Assembly: GCF_003816055.1 (NCBI RefSeq) | Contig: NZ_CP033906.1 | Location: forward strand, 3,472,001-3,536,000 | DNA: 64,000 bases | Direction: 5' to 3' | Source of the DNA: Bacillus sp. FJAT-42376 | Lineage (GTDB): Bacteria; Bacillota; Bacilli; Bacillales; Bacillaceae | Part shown: in pieces, positions 1 through 7,842 of the stretch | Layout: every line of letters starts with the position of its first letter | How positions within the stretch are numbered: the first letter of the stretch is position 1 | Notes under the pieces: generated by a model | Databases searched by the model: none | What the model saw: only the letters and a program-made list of their open reading frames with translations | Told to the model about the DNA's origin: nothing | Program-made: the position numbers and the translations under genes

Positions 1-219
1 AACGTTCATTTTCTGCTGAAGGAAGCCAGCCAGTTCATCTGCTTCTTCTATTAAATCGGCAAAGCTCATTTCATTTCCGTAATAATCAATGGCTGTTTTC
101 CCCGGATATCTGGAAGCCGTCACCTCTAAGTTGTTGTAAAGGGTTGTTTCCGGCAACGTCAGTGTTGTGGAAGTTCTTACCGGCCAATACTTAAAATGAT
201 CCTGATTCAATTCAACCAC
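1..219 (-). CDS. long-chain acyl-CoA ligase, N-terminal part (cut by window edge)
   Basis: The minus strand is open from the window edge up to a GTG at 217-219 and encodes 73 residues, including YWPVRTSTTLTLPETTLYNN and a YPGKTAIDYYGNEMSFADL segment. This resembles the start of long-chain fatty acid-CoA ligases, which activate fatty acids with ATP and CoA. A G-rich Shine-Dalgarno stretch (220-229) precedes the GTG; a TTG at 208-210 is an alternative start. A cre site sits directly upstream, so carbon catabolite repression by CcpA is likely. The ligase core, including the AMP-binding P-loop, lies outside the window, so substrate range cannot be judged. It is separated from the beta-oxidation block by its own promoter region. 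Confidence 0.75.
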   Translation of the reverse strand, partial: MVELNQDHFKYWPVRTSTTLTLPETTLYNNLEVTASRYPGKTAIDYYGNEMSFADLIEEADELAGFLQQKMNV

Positions 220-231
220 CCCATCCCTTTT

Positions 232-245
232 TGTAAACGCTTACT
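232..245. promoter_or_regulatory. cre site (CcpA operator)
   Basis: TGTAAACGCTTACT matches the Bacillus cre consensus TGWAANCGNTNWCA at all but the last base; the reverse strand has a single mismatch at the first base. It lies 13 bp upstream of the start codon of the acyl-CoA ligase at the left edge, next to its Shine-Dalgarno. This position suits repression by blocking elongation or initiation when preferred sugars are present. Confidence 0.75.
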
Positions 246-369
246 TTTATGTTTTTCTATAAATATCCTGATTTCCCTTTAAATCATATCTCTATTTCTT
301 CGTCCTCATTCGACACGTACAGTAACTGGCTTCAAATCTAAAGGAACGGCGAACCAGTGCACATTTATT

Positions 370-385
370 TAGTCAGCAATGACTA
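370..385. promoter_or_regulatory. perfect inverted repeat, possible operator
   Basis: TAGTCA-GCAA-TGACTA is a perfect 6-bp inverted repeat in the 274-bp space between the left-edge ligase and the quinone oxidoreductase. Its size and symmetry fit a dimeric repressor site. It does not match the ACCGGT-centred sites in the neighbouring block, so a different regulator would be involved. No protein can be assigned. Confidence 0.4.
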
Positions 386-458
386 GGTTCTTCCAAAATG
401 GACCCGCGCTCTGTCCCGAATATGCGGAAATATTCAAAACCGCACTGCGCATATGCAG

Positions 459-484
459 AAAAGGCCCGGTTCTTGAGCCGGGCC
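459..484 (-). terminator. intrinsic terminator of the fatty-acid block
   Basis: GGCCCGG and CCGGGCC arms (463-484) form a 7-bp GC stem with an 8-nt loop just after the stop codon of the quinone oxidoreductase at 494. On the minus strand a TTTT run follows the stem. Confidence 0.75.
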
Positions 485-493
485 TCTTTCCTT

Positions 494-1477
494 TTATGGG
501 ACTAAAATCAATTTTCCTTTTGTTTTCCGCCCCTGCAGCATCCGGTGAACCTCCGGAGCCTCCTTGAGAGGATAGACTCCACCGATGGTAAGAGTCAGCT
601 TTCCTTCACTTAAATAGGCAAGCAGCTCCTGAAGGCTTTGCGTATACAATTCTTTCTTCCTCATCATTTGCGGCAAAAAGAAGCCGATTACCGATAGATT
701 TTGCCCCATTAACGAGGATGGATACAGTTTCGCCTGTTCTCCGCTTGCCACCCCATAGATGACGAGACGGCCAAACGGGGCCATACAAGAGAGCGTTTTG
801 CGGAAAATATCTCCTCCTGCCATTTCAAGCGCCACGTCTATTCCACGGCCTTCTGTCAGACTAAGGACTTCTTTTTCCCAGCCATCTTTCGTGTAGTCAA
901 CGGCTTCATCGGCACCAAGTTCAATGGCTTGCGCCCGCTTTTCCTCTGTACTCGCAGTGGCAATGATTTTTCCTGCACCGAACAGCTTTGCAAGCTGAAC
1001 AGCAAGTGACCCGACCCCTCCTGCAGCCGCATGAATCAAAACCGTTTCCCCTTGTTCAAGCCTGCCCATCGTTTTTAAAACATGGTAAGCACTCAAGCCC
1101 TGCAGCGGCATGGCGACGGCATGATGAAGGTCGACTCCTTCGGGAATCGGAATCAGTCCCCGTTCGTCTGCGACTGTATATTCCGCATAACCTGTTGCTC
1201 TGGAAGTGCCAAGCAGGGTCACCACTTTGTCCCCTTTTTTAAACCGCTTTACTTCTCTGCCGACTTCCGAAATGGTCCCTGCTACCTCTGCTCCCGGGAC
1301 AAATGGAAGGGGAGTATCAACTACATACTGTCCCTCGCGTCTTGCTGTATCAGCATAGTTGACGCCAATCGCTTCAATTTTTATCAAGACTTCTCTGTCC
1401 CCCGGAACGGGTGTCTCAAGATCCACAAGCTTCATGACATCCGGTCCGCCGTATTCGTTCAATTGAATGGCCTTCAT
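494..1477 (-). CDS. NADPH:quinone oxidoreductase family protein (MDR superfamily)
   Basis: A 327-residue medium-chain dehydrogenase/reductase of the zinc-free quinone oxidoreductase type. It has an N-terminal GroES-like domain starting MKAIQLNEYGGPDVM and a Rossmann domain with AAGGVGSLAVQLA followed by the NADPH-binding region. The start at 1477 is chosen because GAGGAG precedes it at good spacing; a longer in-frame extension to 1561 would overlap the upstream gene and has no homologous look. It is the last gene of the minus-strand fatty-acid block, 10 bp after the hydratase/isomerase gene and followed by a strong terminator. It may reduce an enone or enoyl intermediate, but the substrate is unknown. 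Confidence 0.85.
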   Translation of the reverse strand: MKAIQLNEYGGPDVMKLVDLETPVPGDREVLIKIEAIGVNYADTARREGQYVVDTPLPFVPGAEVAGTISEVGREVKRFKKGDKVVTLLGTSRATGYAEYTVADERGLIPIPEGVDLHHAVAMPLQGLSAYHVLKTMGRLEQGETVLIHAAAGGVGSLAVQLAKLFGAGKIIATASTEEKRAQAIELGADEAVDYTKDGWEKEVLSLTEGRGIDVALEMAGGDIFRKTLSCMAPFGRLVIYGVASGEQAKLYPSSLMGQNLSVIGFFLPQMMRKKELYTQSLQELLAYLSEGKLTLTIGGVYPLKEAPEVHRMLQGRKTKGKLILVP

Positions 1478-1487
1478 CTTCTTCTCC

Positions 1488-2261
1488 TCACTTCCCCTGG
1501 AATACCGGTTTTCTTTTTTCTTTAAATGCTGCGACACCTTCCTGGTGATCAGCCGTTTCAATCATCATGGGCTGTGTCAGCCTTTCCTGCTCGAGAATAT
1601 CCTCTAAGCGGGAGTAAGAGGATTGCTCCATAATCCGCTTCATCTGGCCAAAAGCCTGAAGGGGTCCCTGGGAAAGACGGAAAGCATAGGAGCTTGCTTC
1701 ATCCTTCAGCTGTTCAAGAGGCACCGTCCGATTGACAATTCCGTAAGACTTCGCCGTTTCGGCATCAATCGGCTCTGCGCTGAAGAACAGCTCTTTCGCA
1801 CGCTGAGTCCCTATTAATCTCGGAAGAAAATACAGTCCGCCTCCATCTGAAATCAAGCCAACCTGAGCAAAGCTCATCACAAATTTACTGTCTTCCGCCG
1901 CAAAGATGAAATCACAGGCAAGAGCGAGGTTAAATGCTGCACCGGCAGCAAATCCATGAACCGCTGCAATCACGGGCTTGCTCAGATTTTTAATTGTCAG
2001 GATGCATTCATTCAGTTTTCCAAGGTGCTCATAAATCTGCTGTCCGTTCACCTGTCCCATTGTTTTGACATCACCGCCTGCACTGAAGGAACGGCCTGCA
2101 CCGGACAGAATGATCACTTTTGTTTCCTCACTCTCTTCCGCATTACGCAAAGCGCTTGTCAATCCGGTAATCATTTCTGCACTGAAAGAGTTTAACGATT
2201 CTGGGCGATTCAGCGTTACATATAAAACAGGTCCGCTCTGTTCAACTAGTAAATGAGACAT
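1488..2261 (-). CDS. enoyl-CoA hydratase/isomerase family protein, PaaG-like active site
   Basis: A 257-residue crotonase-fold protein. The oxyanion-hole segments are visible (SFSAGGDV near residues 59-65 and HGFAAGAAFNLA near 102-113). The two catalytic glutamates of true hydratases are replaced: the GGGCE position reads GAAFN and the PE position reads SF. An aspartate occurs in VGLISDGGG (about residue 139), as in PaaG-type isomerases. It is therefore more likely an enoyl-CoA isomerase or a specialised crotonase than a standard hydratase. The start at 2261 has GGAGGAG upstream; a start at 2279 would overlap the preceding SDR stop. It sits inside the fatty-acid operon, which has a second, canonical hydratase. 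Confidence 0.85.
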   Translation of the reverse strand: MSHLLVEQSGPVLYVTLNRPESLNSFSAEMITGLTSALRNAEESEETKVIILSGAGRSFSAGGDVKTMGQVNGQQIYEHLGKLNECILTIKNLSKPVIAAVHGFAAGAAFNLALACDFIFAAEDSKFVMSFAQVGLISDGGGLYFLPRLIGTQRAKELFFSAEPIDAETAKSYGIVNRTVPLEQLKDEASSYAFRLSQGPLQAFGQMKRIMEQSSYSRLEDILEQERLTQPMMIETADHQEGVAAFKEKRKPVFQGK

Positions 2262-2275
2262 GTGATCTCCTCCAT

Positions 2276-3043
2276 TCATTTAATTAACCATCCTCCGTCT
2301 ACGAGCAGATCGGAGCCCGTCATATAGGACGCTTCCTCAGAGGCAGCAAATGCAATAACATTTGCTATCTCTTCTGCTTTCCCCACCCGTTTAAGAGCTG
2401 TATTTCTCTCAATCGATGCGGCAAACTGCGCATTCTGAAGCCCATCTGCAGTTAAAGGGGTTTCTGTAAAACCCGGTGAAACCGAGTTGACCCTGATTCC
2501 GTATGGAGCAAGCTCCAGAGCGAGCGCTTTTGAAAAATTGATTACTCCCGCCTTTGCAGCACTGTAATGAGGGATATGTGCCCCAGGTTTATAGCCTGAC
2601 AGGGAGGCTACATTCACTATAGCCCGATCCATTTTCTGCTGCCTGCTGCTTTCCATCATTCGCTCACCTAAAATTTTACTCGTAAGAAAAACGCTTCTCA
2701 GGTTGAGTGACTGTACTTCGTCCCAATTTTCCAGGGACGTTTCAAGAATTTTTGACTGGCCGGATCCTCCCGCATTATTGATTAAAAGGTCGAGCGATCC
2801 GTATCCATCCACAAACTCCCGTAAGCGCTGAATCTCATTTTCCTTTGTTACATCCGCAGGAAAAACGACTGCGGTCTCCTGAAGCGTCTGTTCATTAATA
2901 AATCCGGCCGCCTTTACAAGCTTTTCCTCGGTTCTGCCAACGAGGATTACTTTAGCTCCCCCTTTGGCAAGCTTGCAGGCGGTCTCCATTCCAATTCCGC
3001 TGCCTGCACCAGTAACGACAGCTACTCGGTTTACAAATCGCAT
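2276..3043 (-). CDS. SDR family oxidoreductase (FabG/2,4-dienoyl reductase-like)
   Basis: A 255-residue classical short-chain dehydrogenase. It has the cofactor motif TGAGSGIG near residues 12-19, NNAG, the catalytic YSAAK and the C-terminal SPGFTETPLT region, ending in LLVDGGW. It is preceded by GGGAGGAAGAGAG before ATG at 3043, 13 bp after the stop of the FadE-type gene. It probably uses NAD(P) to oxidise or reduce a hydroxyacyl-CoA or dienoyl-CoA intermediate of the pathway. It is one of three SDRs in the block, and the sequence does not show which acts on which intermediate. Confidence 0.85.
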   Translation of the reverse strand: MRFVNRVAVVTGAGSGIGMETACKLAKGGAKVILVGRTEEKLVKAAGFINEQTLQETAVVFPADVTKENEIQRLREFVDGYGSLDLLINNAGGSGQSKILETSLENWDEVQSLNLRSVFLTSKILGERMMESSRQQKMDRAIVNVASLSGYKPGAHIPHYSAAKAGVINFSKALALELAPYGIRVNSVSPGFTETPLTADGLQNAQFAASIERNTALKRVGKAEEIANVIAFAASEEASYMTGSDLLVDGGWLIK

Positions 3044-3056
3044 TCTCTCTTCCTCC

Positions 3057-4832
3057 CTAACTCACTGTGTACGCACCCTTTTCCAGAAGGGCTTCCGCAA
3101 TCGACCGGTTTCTTATGACACGATCTTCCGTTCCCAGTGCAGAGAAATGCTGACTTAGTTGACGGATAAGTACGGGCTTCCGTTTATGATCCGCCAGCTG
3201 GTGGATGAGCTGTTTTGCAAGGGTTTCCCCTTGATAAAGGGCTTCTTCTGCTGCTGTCCGGCTGAGCTTCAGTATCAAATCGGCTTTTTCCTGTCCTTTC
3301 TGTTCCACAGCTTTTAAAGCGCGAAGATAAGCTGATTCAGCCGAGAAGAGGGCAGCAGCAAGGTCCGAAAGTTTTATGAGCGTTTCCTGCTCTTCTCCCA
3401 GTTCGTTCCCGTATTTCTCAACCGCTGAACCAAAGCAGACAAGGAGGGTGTCACGGAGAAGAGAAACGATTTGCTCTTCATTCCCAAGAACCGTTTCCTT
3501 TTTCTCCCTTTCCTCGTCAATGGCCGCATTGGCACTATTGACCAGACGCTCAAACTCCACCTCTCCTTTAGCTGCCTTGCGAATAAAATGAACCGGCAGC
3601 AGCAAGCGGTTAATTTCATTCGTGCCTTCGAAAATCCTGTTGATGCGGGAGTCCCGATAAACTTGTTCAATCGGATATTCTTGAATAAATCCCGCTCCCC
3701 CATGCAGCTGGAGCGCTTCATCCGCTGTATAATCAAGCGTTTCCGACCCGAATACTTTACAGACGGCACATTCTGCTGCATATTCCATCAATCGTTTTCC
3801 GATCAGCCCATGATCCTCTGTTTCGTATAAATCACCGAGAGCGTCTTCTAAAAGGCCAGCCGTTCTATACTGAATAGACTCAGCCGCATAGATTCTGGAT
3901 GCCATGAGGGCGAGCTTTTCTTTTGTAGCTGGAAAGTCAGCGATGCTCCGTCCAAACTGAAAACGTCCTTTTGTAAATTCAATGGCAAGCTTCAGAGCAT
4001 GTTTTGAGGCTCCCATACAGGCAGATCCGAGATTGAATCTTCCTAAATTCAAAACGTTCAAGGCAATGACATGCCCTTTCCCCGGCTCTCCCAGCAGATT
4101 TTCCTTTGGAACGAGGCAGTCTTCCAATAAAACGGATCGCGTGGAAGACCCTTTAATCCCCATCTTTTTCTCCTCAGGGCCTAATGAAAGCCCGGGAAAA
4201 TCTTTTTCTGCAATGAACGCGGAGAAGTGCACCCCGTCAATCTTGGCATAGATAATAAAGGTATCCGAGAAAGCGGCGTTCGTAATGTAGAGTTTCGTCC
4301 CGTTCAGAATGTAATGCGTTTCTTCTTTATTCAGTACAGCTGTCGTTTTCGCAGCCAGAGCATCCGATCCGGAACCCGGCTCCGTCAGGCAATAGGCTCC
4401 AATGTATTCACCTGATGCAAGCTTAGGAAGGTATTTTTCCTTTTGTTCTTTTGTGCCAAAATAGGTAATAGGGAGCGTCGCTATACATGTATGGTTGGAA
4501 TGCGCCACTCCATATCCGCTCGTCCTCCCTATTGCCTCACCTACAATTCCTTTCGTGATTTTATCCAGCCCCAGTCCTCCATAAGCTTCAGGAATACTGT
4601 GTGCAAGCAGTCCAAGATCTCCTGCTTTATGCAGCAGTTCAACGACACGTTCAAAATTCTGCGCCTCGATTTCCTCCCGAAATGGATCCACTTCTCTTTG
4701 AGCAAATGCCAGCGCTGTCTGAGCCATCATTTTATGTTCTTCCGTAAAATCCTCCGGGGTAAAGCAGCTGCGGTAATCGGAAGCTTCATACATAAAGCTT
4801 CCGCCTTTCACTTTTACAGAGGCTGTCTGCAT
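3057..4832 (-). CDS. fadE: acyl-CoA dehydrogenase, FadE (YusJ) type
   Basis: A 591-residue acyl-CoA dehydrogenase with the extended C-terminus typical of Bacillus FadE/YusJ (594 residues in B. subtilis). It catalyses the FAD-dependent first oxidation of acyl-CoA to trans-2-enoyl-CoA. Visible landmarks are CLTEPGSGSDA and TKLYITNAAF in the FAD/substrate region, the FGRSIADFPATKEKLA helix, and RINRIFEGTNEINR carrying the catalytic glutamate in FEGT. The ATG at 4832 is preferred over an in-frame GTG at 4841 because AGGAGA is 9 bp from the ATG but abuts the GTG. The gene follows the ComB-like gene by 5 bp, so the two are translationally linked. Confidence 0.88.
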   Translation of the reverse strand: MQTASVKVKGGSFMYEASDYRSCFTPEDFTEEHKMMAQTALAFAQREVDPFREEIEAQNFERVVELLHKAGDLGLLAHSIPEAYGGLGLDKITKGIVGEAIGRTSGYGVAHSNHTCIATLPITYFGTKEQKEKYLPKLASGEYIGAYCLTEPGSGSDALAAKTTAVLNKEETHYILNGTKLYITNAAFSDTFIIYAKIDGVHFSAFIAEKDFPGLSLGPEEKKMGIKGSSTRSVLLEDCLVPKENLLGEPGKGHVIALNVLNLGRFNLGSACMGASKHALKLAIEFTKGRFQFGRSIADFPATKEKLALMASRIYAAESIQYRTAGLLEDALGDLYETEDHGLIGKRLMEYAAECAVCKVFGSETLDYTADEALQLHGGAGFIQEYPIEQVYRDSRINRIFEGTNEINRLLLPVHFIRKAAKGEVEFERLVNSANAAIDEEREKKETVLGNEEQIVSLLRDTLLVCFGSAVEKYGNELGEEQETLIKLSDLAAALFSAESAYLRALKAVEQKGQEKADLILKLSRTAAEEALYQGETLAKQLIHQLADHKRKPVLIRQLSQHFSALGTEDRVIRNRSIAEALLEKGAYTVS

Positions 4833-4837
4833 GTCTC

Positions 4838-5566
4838 TCACTCTCCTTTTATGCCTTTCAATGATCTTTCTTTCAGTACCGGGAGGACATCATACACATT
4901 CGTTTGGCCTGCATAATCGATTTCTCTGCCATACCCATACTTGTTCAGCATTCTGCCAACCCTGGAAGACGCCAATAGCTCGTTTTTTTTTGCTTTTAAA
5001 TTGGAATAAAAAAGCTTTGCAGCTAATGCAGAATCGGTTAATTCCCATGGGGTTCTCTCTGTCAAAAGCTCTATTAAACAGCCGGCTCCAAGGAAATCCT
5101 CTATACAAAACTGTCCCGAAGAACCTGAACAAACAAGAATAAGCGTTTCTTCCGGATATTCTGACAGCAGATAGTCTGCCGCTGTCCTTGCATTGAGGAG
5201 ACTGGCTGCGTATACGGCTTTGGCTGAAGATGATTTCCGGATGGCAACTGTTCCATTTGTCGTAGAGAGAATGGCAATTTTGCCTCTTACTTTATTTTTT
5301 AATGCAGAGGGGCCGGGATCTAGAAATCCCTCAATCGTTTTGCCTTCATATTCACCGATTAAGACAAAGGCATTGGGTTCAAGCCCGGCTGCCGCTGTTC
5401 TCGCCTCTTCTGCATTCATGACGGGAATGACTTCCTTTGCTCCATTGAACAGCACACTGGAGATGGTCGTCGTCGCCAGCAACACATCAAACACGACCGC
5501 GATTTTGCCTTCCATTTTATTGGGGTCTATTTCTTCCTTTTTCATCAAGACATGGATTTTACCCAT
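4838..5566 (-). CDS. 2-phosphosulfolactate phosphatase (ComB) family protein
   Basis: A 242-residue protein with the ComB-family signatures: FDVLLATTTI (residues 26-35, usually FDVLRATTTI), STTNGT (101-106), and a CSGSSGQFCIEDFLGAG segment (146-162) with acidic metal-binding residues. Known family members are Mg-dependent phosphatases acting on 2-phosphosulfolactate in coenzyme M or sulfolactate synthesis. No ComA, ComC or sulfolactate gene is present here. Instead the ATG at 5566 lies inside the last codons of a small-molecule kinase gene (8-bp overlap) and the next gene is an acyl-CoA dehydrogenase. A role in removing phosphate from a phosphorylated acid or acyl-CoA is inferred from context only. 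A longer start at 5644 lacks support. Confidence 0.75.
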   Translation of the reverse strand: MGKIHVLMKKEEIDPNKMEGKIAVVFDVLLATTTISSVLFNGAKEVIPVMNAEEARTAAAGLEPNAFVLIGEYEGKTIEGFLDPGPSALKNKVRGKIAILSTTNGTVAIRKSSSAKAVYAASLLNARTAADYLLSEYPEETLILVCSGSSGQFCIEDFLGAGCLIELLTERTPWELTDSALAAKLFYSNLKAKKNELLASSRVGRMLNKYGYGREIDYAGQTNVYDVLPVLKERSLKGIKGE

Positions 5567-6623
5567 GACTTGTTCCCTTCGCTGTTGAGAGCGCCTGGTG
5601 AATAAGGGTATGGACAAATGGAGCAAATTTTGCAAAACGTTCATCCTTTGTCTGGCCTTTTTTATACCGGTAGTAAATCTGCTGGCAGATTACAGCAAGC
5701 TTAAAGTAGGCAAAAGCCAGGTAATAAGGGAACGAGGAAACATCCCGGCCGCTCTTTTCCGCATACCGGTCAACAAACTGCTTCCGCGAATAGAAGGAAG
5801 GCTGAATGGTAATCGAAGGCTTTCCAAATCCAAACTTCAGAGAATCCGGATCTTTCTCATCCGTCCAATAGCTCATCGCCGCTCCCAAATCAGCGAGCGG
5901 GTCACCAATGGTTGTCATTTCCCAGTCGAATAAGCCGGCCATATCCGTCAGGTCTTCCGTAAACAAGGCATTGTTCAGCTTGTAATCATAGTGGATGACA
6001 CTTGGTGCTCCAGATGAGGGCAGGTGCTTTTCCAGCCAGCTTGTCAGGATGGCTACTTCTTCGATTTCATCCGTCTTCGCCCGGTGATACCGCTCGATCC
6101 AGCCTCCTACCTGTCTTTCCATGAAGCCTTCGGGCCTGCTCAGATTCACCAAATCTGTATTTTGGTAGGGAATCGCATGAAGCTGAACCAGTTTATCCAC
6201 CATAAGCTCTGACAGGATCCGCCCTCTTTCTTCTGTCAGCTCGATCCCTGCAGGCAGTGAAGTATCTACGATTACCCCTTTTCTTCTTTCCATGAGAAAA
6301 AACGCACTCCCTGCAACTGAAGGATCTTCCTCATACAAATAAGGCTTTGGGGCTTCAGGGAATAGAGGATGCAAAGCTTTTAATATACGAAACTCCCTTT
6401 TCATATCGTGAGCTTTCGGTGCAACAGGTCCGAGTGGCGGCCTTCTTAAAACGGCTTCCCATTTCCCCGCTTTTAAAGCGTAGGTGAGATTGGACGCTCC
6501 CGTTCCAAACTGTTCAATCCGCAGGGAATCATCAGAAATGGCCGGGAACCGTTCTTTTAAATACCTCTCCAGTTCCTGTATCTTCAGTTCCTCTCCCTCT
6601 CTTACAGGAATCGTATAAGACAT
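5559..6623 (-). CDS. APH-family kinase, homologous to the kinase half of ACAD10/ACAD11 and to LvaA
   Basis: A 354-residue aminoglycoside-phosphotransferase-fold protein. It has an N-lobe segment FGTGASNLTYAL (residues 39-50), the catalytic loop HYDYKLNN (211-218, Asp213), the metal-binding FDWE (232-235) and GDPLADLG (240-247). This kinase type forms the N-terminal part of ACAD10/11 in animals and is encoded as LvaA in Pseudomonas levulinate catabolism, where it phosphorylates 4-hydroxyacyl-CoA. Here it is separate but in the same gene block as an ACAD10/11-type dehydrogenase, so phosphorylation of a hydroxyacyl-CoA is the best inference; antibiotic resistance is unlikely. It ends in an 8-bp overlap with the ComB-like gene. 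Confidence 0.85.
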   Translation of the reverse strand: MSYTIPVREGEELKIQELERYLKERFPAISDDSLRIEQFGTGASNLTYALKAGKWEAVLRRPPLGPVAPKAHDMKREFRILKALHPLFPEAPKPYLYEEDPSVAGSAFFLMERRKGVIVDTSLPAGIELTEERGRILSELMVDKLVQLHAIPYQNTDLVNLSRPEGFMERQVGGWIERYHRAKTDEIEEVAILTSWLEKHLPSSGAPSVIHYDYKLNNALFTEDLTDMAGLFDWEMTTIGDPLADLGAAMSYWTDEKDPDSLKFGFGKPSITIQPSFYSRKQFVDRYAEKSGRDVSSFPYYLAFAYFKLAVICQQIYYRYKKGQTKDERFAKFAPFVHTLIHQALSTAKGTSHG

Positions 6624-6640
6624 TCAGGCATCCTCCTTTC

Positions 6641-7045
6641 TTAAACATGAACGATGTAGGTTTCGAGCTTGCTCCGAAGATCATCCGGAATTTCTTCGCT
6701 TTTTTGGAGTTCGAAATTGAAATACACGATGGCCGCTTTTCCTTTTGCAATCGGTCTTCCGCTCTCTGCATCTTCGATAAGATGCTCCAAGTGAAAGCTT
6801 TTTCCGCCTACTTTAGAGATGGCCGTTTTCACGGTCAGCATCTGATTAAAATAGGCCTGTTCCATAAAATCACAGGAGGCAGAGGCGAGGATAAAAGGAA
6901 AATTATCCGACGTCATGGCGCGTCCGAGTTTCCCGAAAAACTCCACCCTTGCTTCCTCCAAATAGATGAAATAGCTTGTATTGTTGACATGTCCGAGCGC
7001 GTCGGTTTCACAAAATCTCACTTTAACCTGAATAGCTTCCTGCAT
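6641..7045 (-). CDS. hot-dog acyl-CoA thioesterase, YbgC/4-hydroxybenzoyl-CoA thioesterase type
   Basis: A 134-residue single hot-dog protein beginning VKVRFCETDALGHVNNTSYFIYLEEARVE, with broad positions 7-35 matching the family signature. The aspartate in ETDALGHVNN is the usual catalytic residue of the YbgC/FcbC type. It probably hydrolyses an acyl-CoA, either to release CoA or to relieve accumulation of an intermediate. The start has GAGGAGGAACAGAGAA upstream. It lies 14 bp after the hydratase gene and 17 bp before the kinase gene, clearly in the same transcript. Confidence 0.85.
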   Translation of the reverse strand: MQEAIQVKVRFCETDALGHVNNTSYFIYLEEARVEFFGKLGRAMTSDNFPFILASASCDFMEQAYFNQMLTVKTAISKVGGKSFHLEHLIEDAESGRPIAKGKAAIVYFNFELQKSEEIPDDLRSKLETYIVHV

Positions 7046-7059
7046 TTCTCTGTTCCTCC

Positions 7060-7842
7060 TCAGCGATGTAAAAATTCCGGCTTTCTTTTTTCAATGAATG
7101 CCTGGACCCCTTCTTTAATATCCTCTGTTTGGAAAACCTCCTCGAACAGCTCCGCCTCTCTTTCCAACCCATCCTTTAAGGAAACGCCAAGACCTTCATC
7201 GACTGAGCGTTTGATTCTGGAAAGCGCCGGCAATGAAAAGCGGCTGATTCTTTCAGCAAGCTTCAAGCCATACTGCAGTCCTTCTCCTTTTGGCGCCACT
7301 TTATTGACCAGGCCGATTTCCTTCGCCTTTTCCGCATCAATCGGGTCTCCGGTAAACATCATTTCTTTTGCACGCGCTTCCCCAATCACCCTTGGCAAAC
7401 GCTGAGTACCTCCGCCGCCGGGGAACAAACCGAGTTTTATTTCAGGAAGTCCAATCTGGACATGATCCTCTGCAATCCGCAAATCACATGTTAGCGCAAG
7501 TTCGCAGCCGCCCCCGAATGTCAGTCCATTCAGGACAGCAATCGTGGGCTTAGGGAAATCGTCCAGTTTATTCAAAACAGCATGGGATTCCATAAATTGC
7601 GACTTAATGCCCTTTTTGCCTATTAAGCTTGGAAACTCTTTTATATCTGCACCTGCCATAAAAGCCCGGTCGCCTGCACCTGTTATGACGACACATACTG
7701 TTTCCGTGTCATCACGCAGCTCGTCCAGCAGAGAATCCAGTTCGCGAAGGACAGCCTGGCTCATCACATTAAGCGGCGGATGGTCAATGGTTAAAATGGT
7801 GACAGCACCCTGCCTTTGCTTACTTATCACATTCCCCATCAT
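7060..7842 (-). CDS. enoyl-CoA hydratase
   Basis: A 260-residue crotonase with intact hydratase residues: FMAGADIKE for the first oxyanion strand, GGGCELA with Glu114, and GLPEIKLGLFPGGGGTQ with Glu134. It hydrates trans-2-enoyl-CoA to 3-hydroxyacyl-CoA. The ATG at 7842 overlaps the TGA of the upstream dehydrogenase gene (ATGA), and GAGGTG lies within the end of that gene, so the two steps are translationally coupled. In contrast to the paralogue at 1488-2261, this copy has both acid/base glutamates. Confidence 0.9.
   Translation of the reverse strand: MMGNVISKQRQGAVTILTIDHPPLNVMSQAVLRELDSLLDELRDDTETVCVVITGAGDRAFMAGADIKEFPSLIGKKGIKSQFMESHAVLNKLDDFPKPTIAVLNGLTFGGGCELALTCDLRIAEDHVQIGLPEIKLGLFPGGGGTQRLPRVIGEARAKEMMFTGDPIDAEKAKEIGLVNKVAPKGEGLQYGLKLAERISRFSLPALSRIKRSVDEGLGVSLKDGLEREAELFEEVFQTEDIKEGVQAFIEKRKPEFLHR

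Noticed and set aside
5559..6623. Aminoglycoside resistance kinase
   Set aside because: Motifs fit the APH fold, but the operon context and similarity to the ACAD10/11 kinase domain point to acyl-CoA metabolism.
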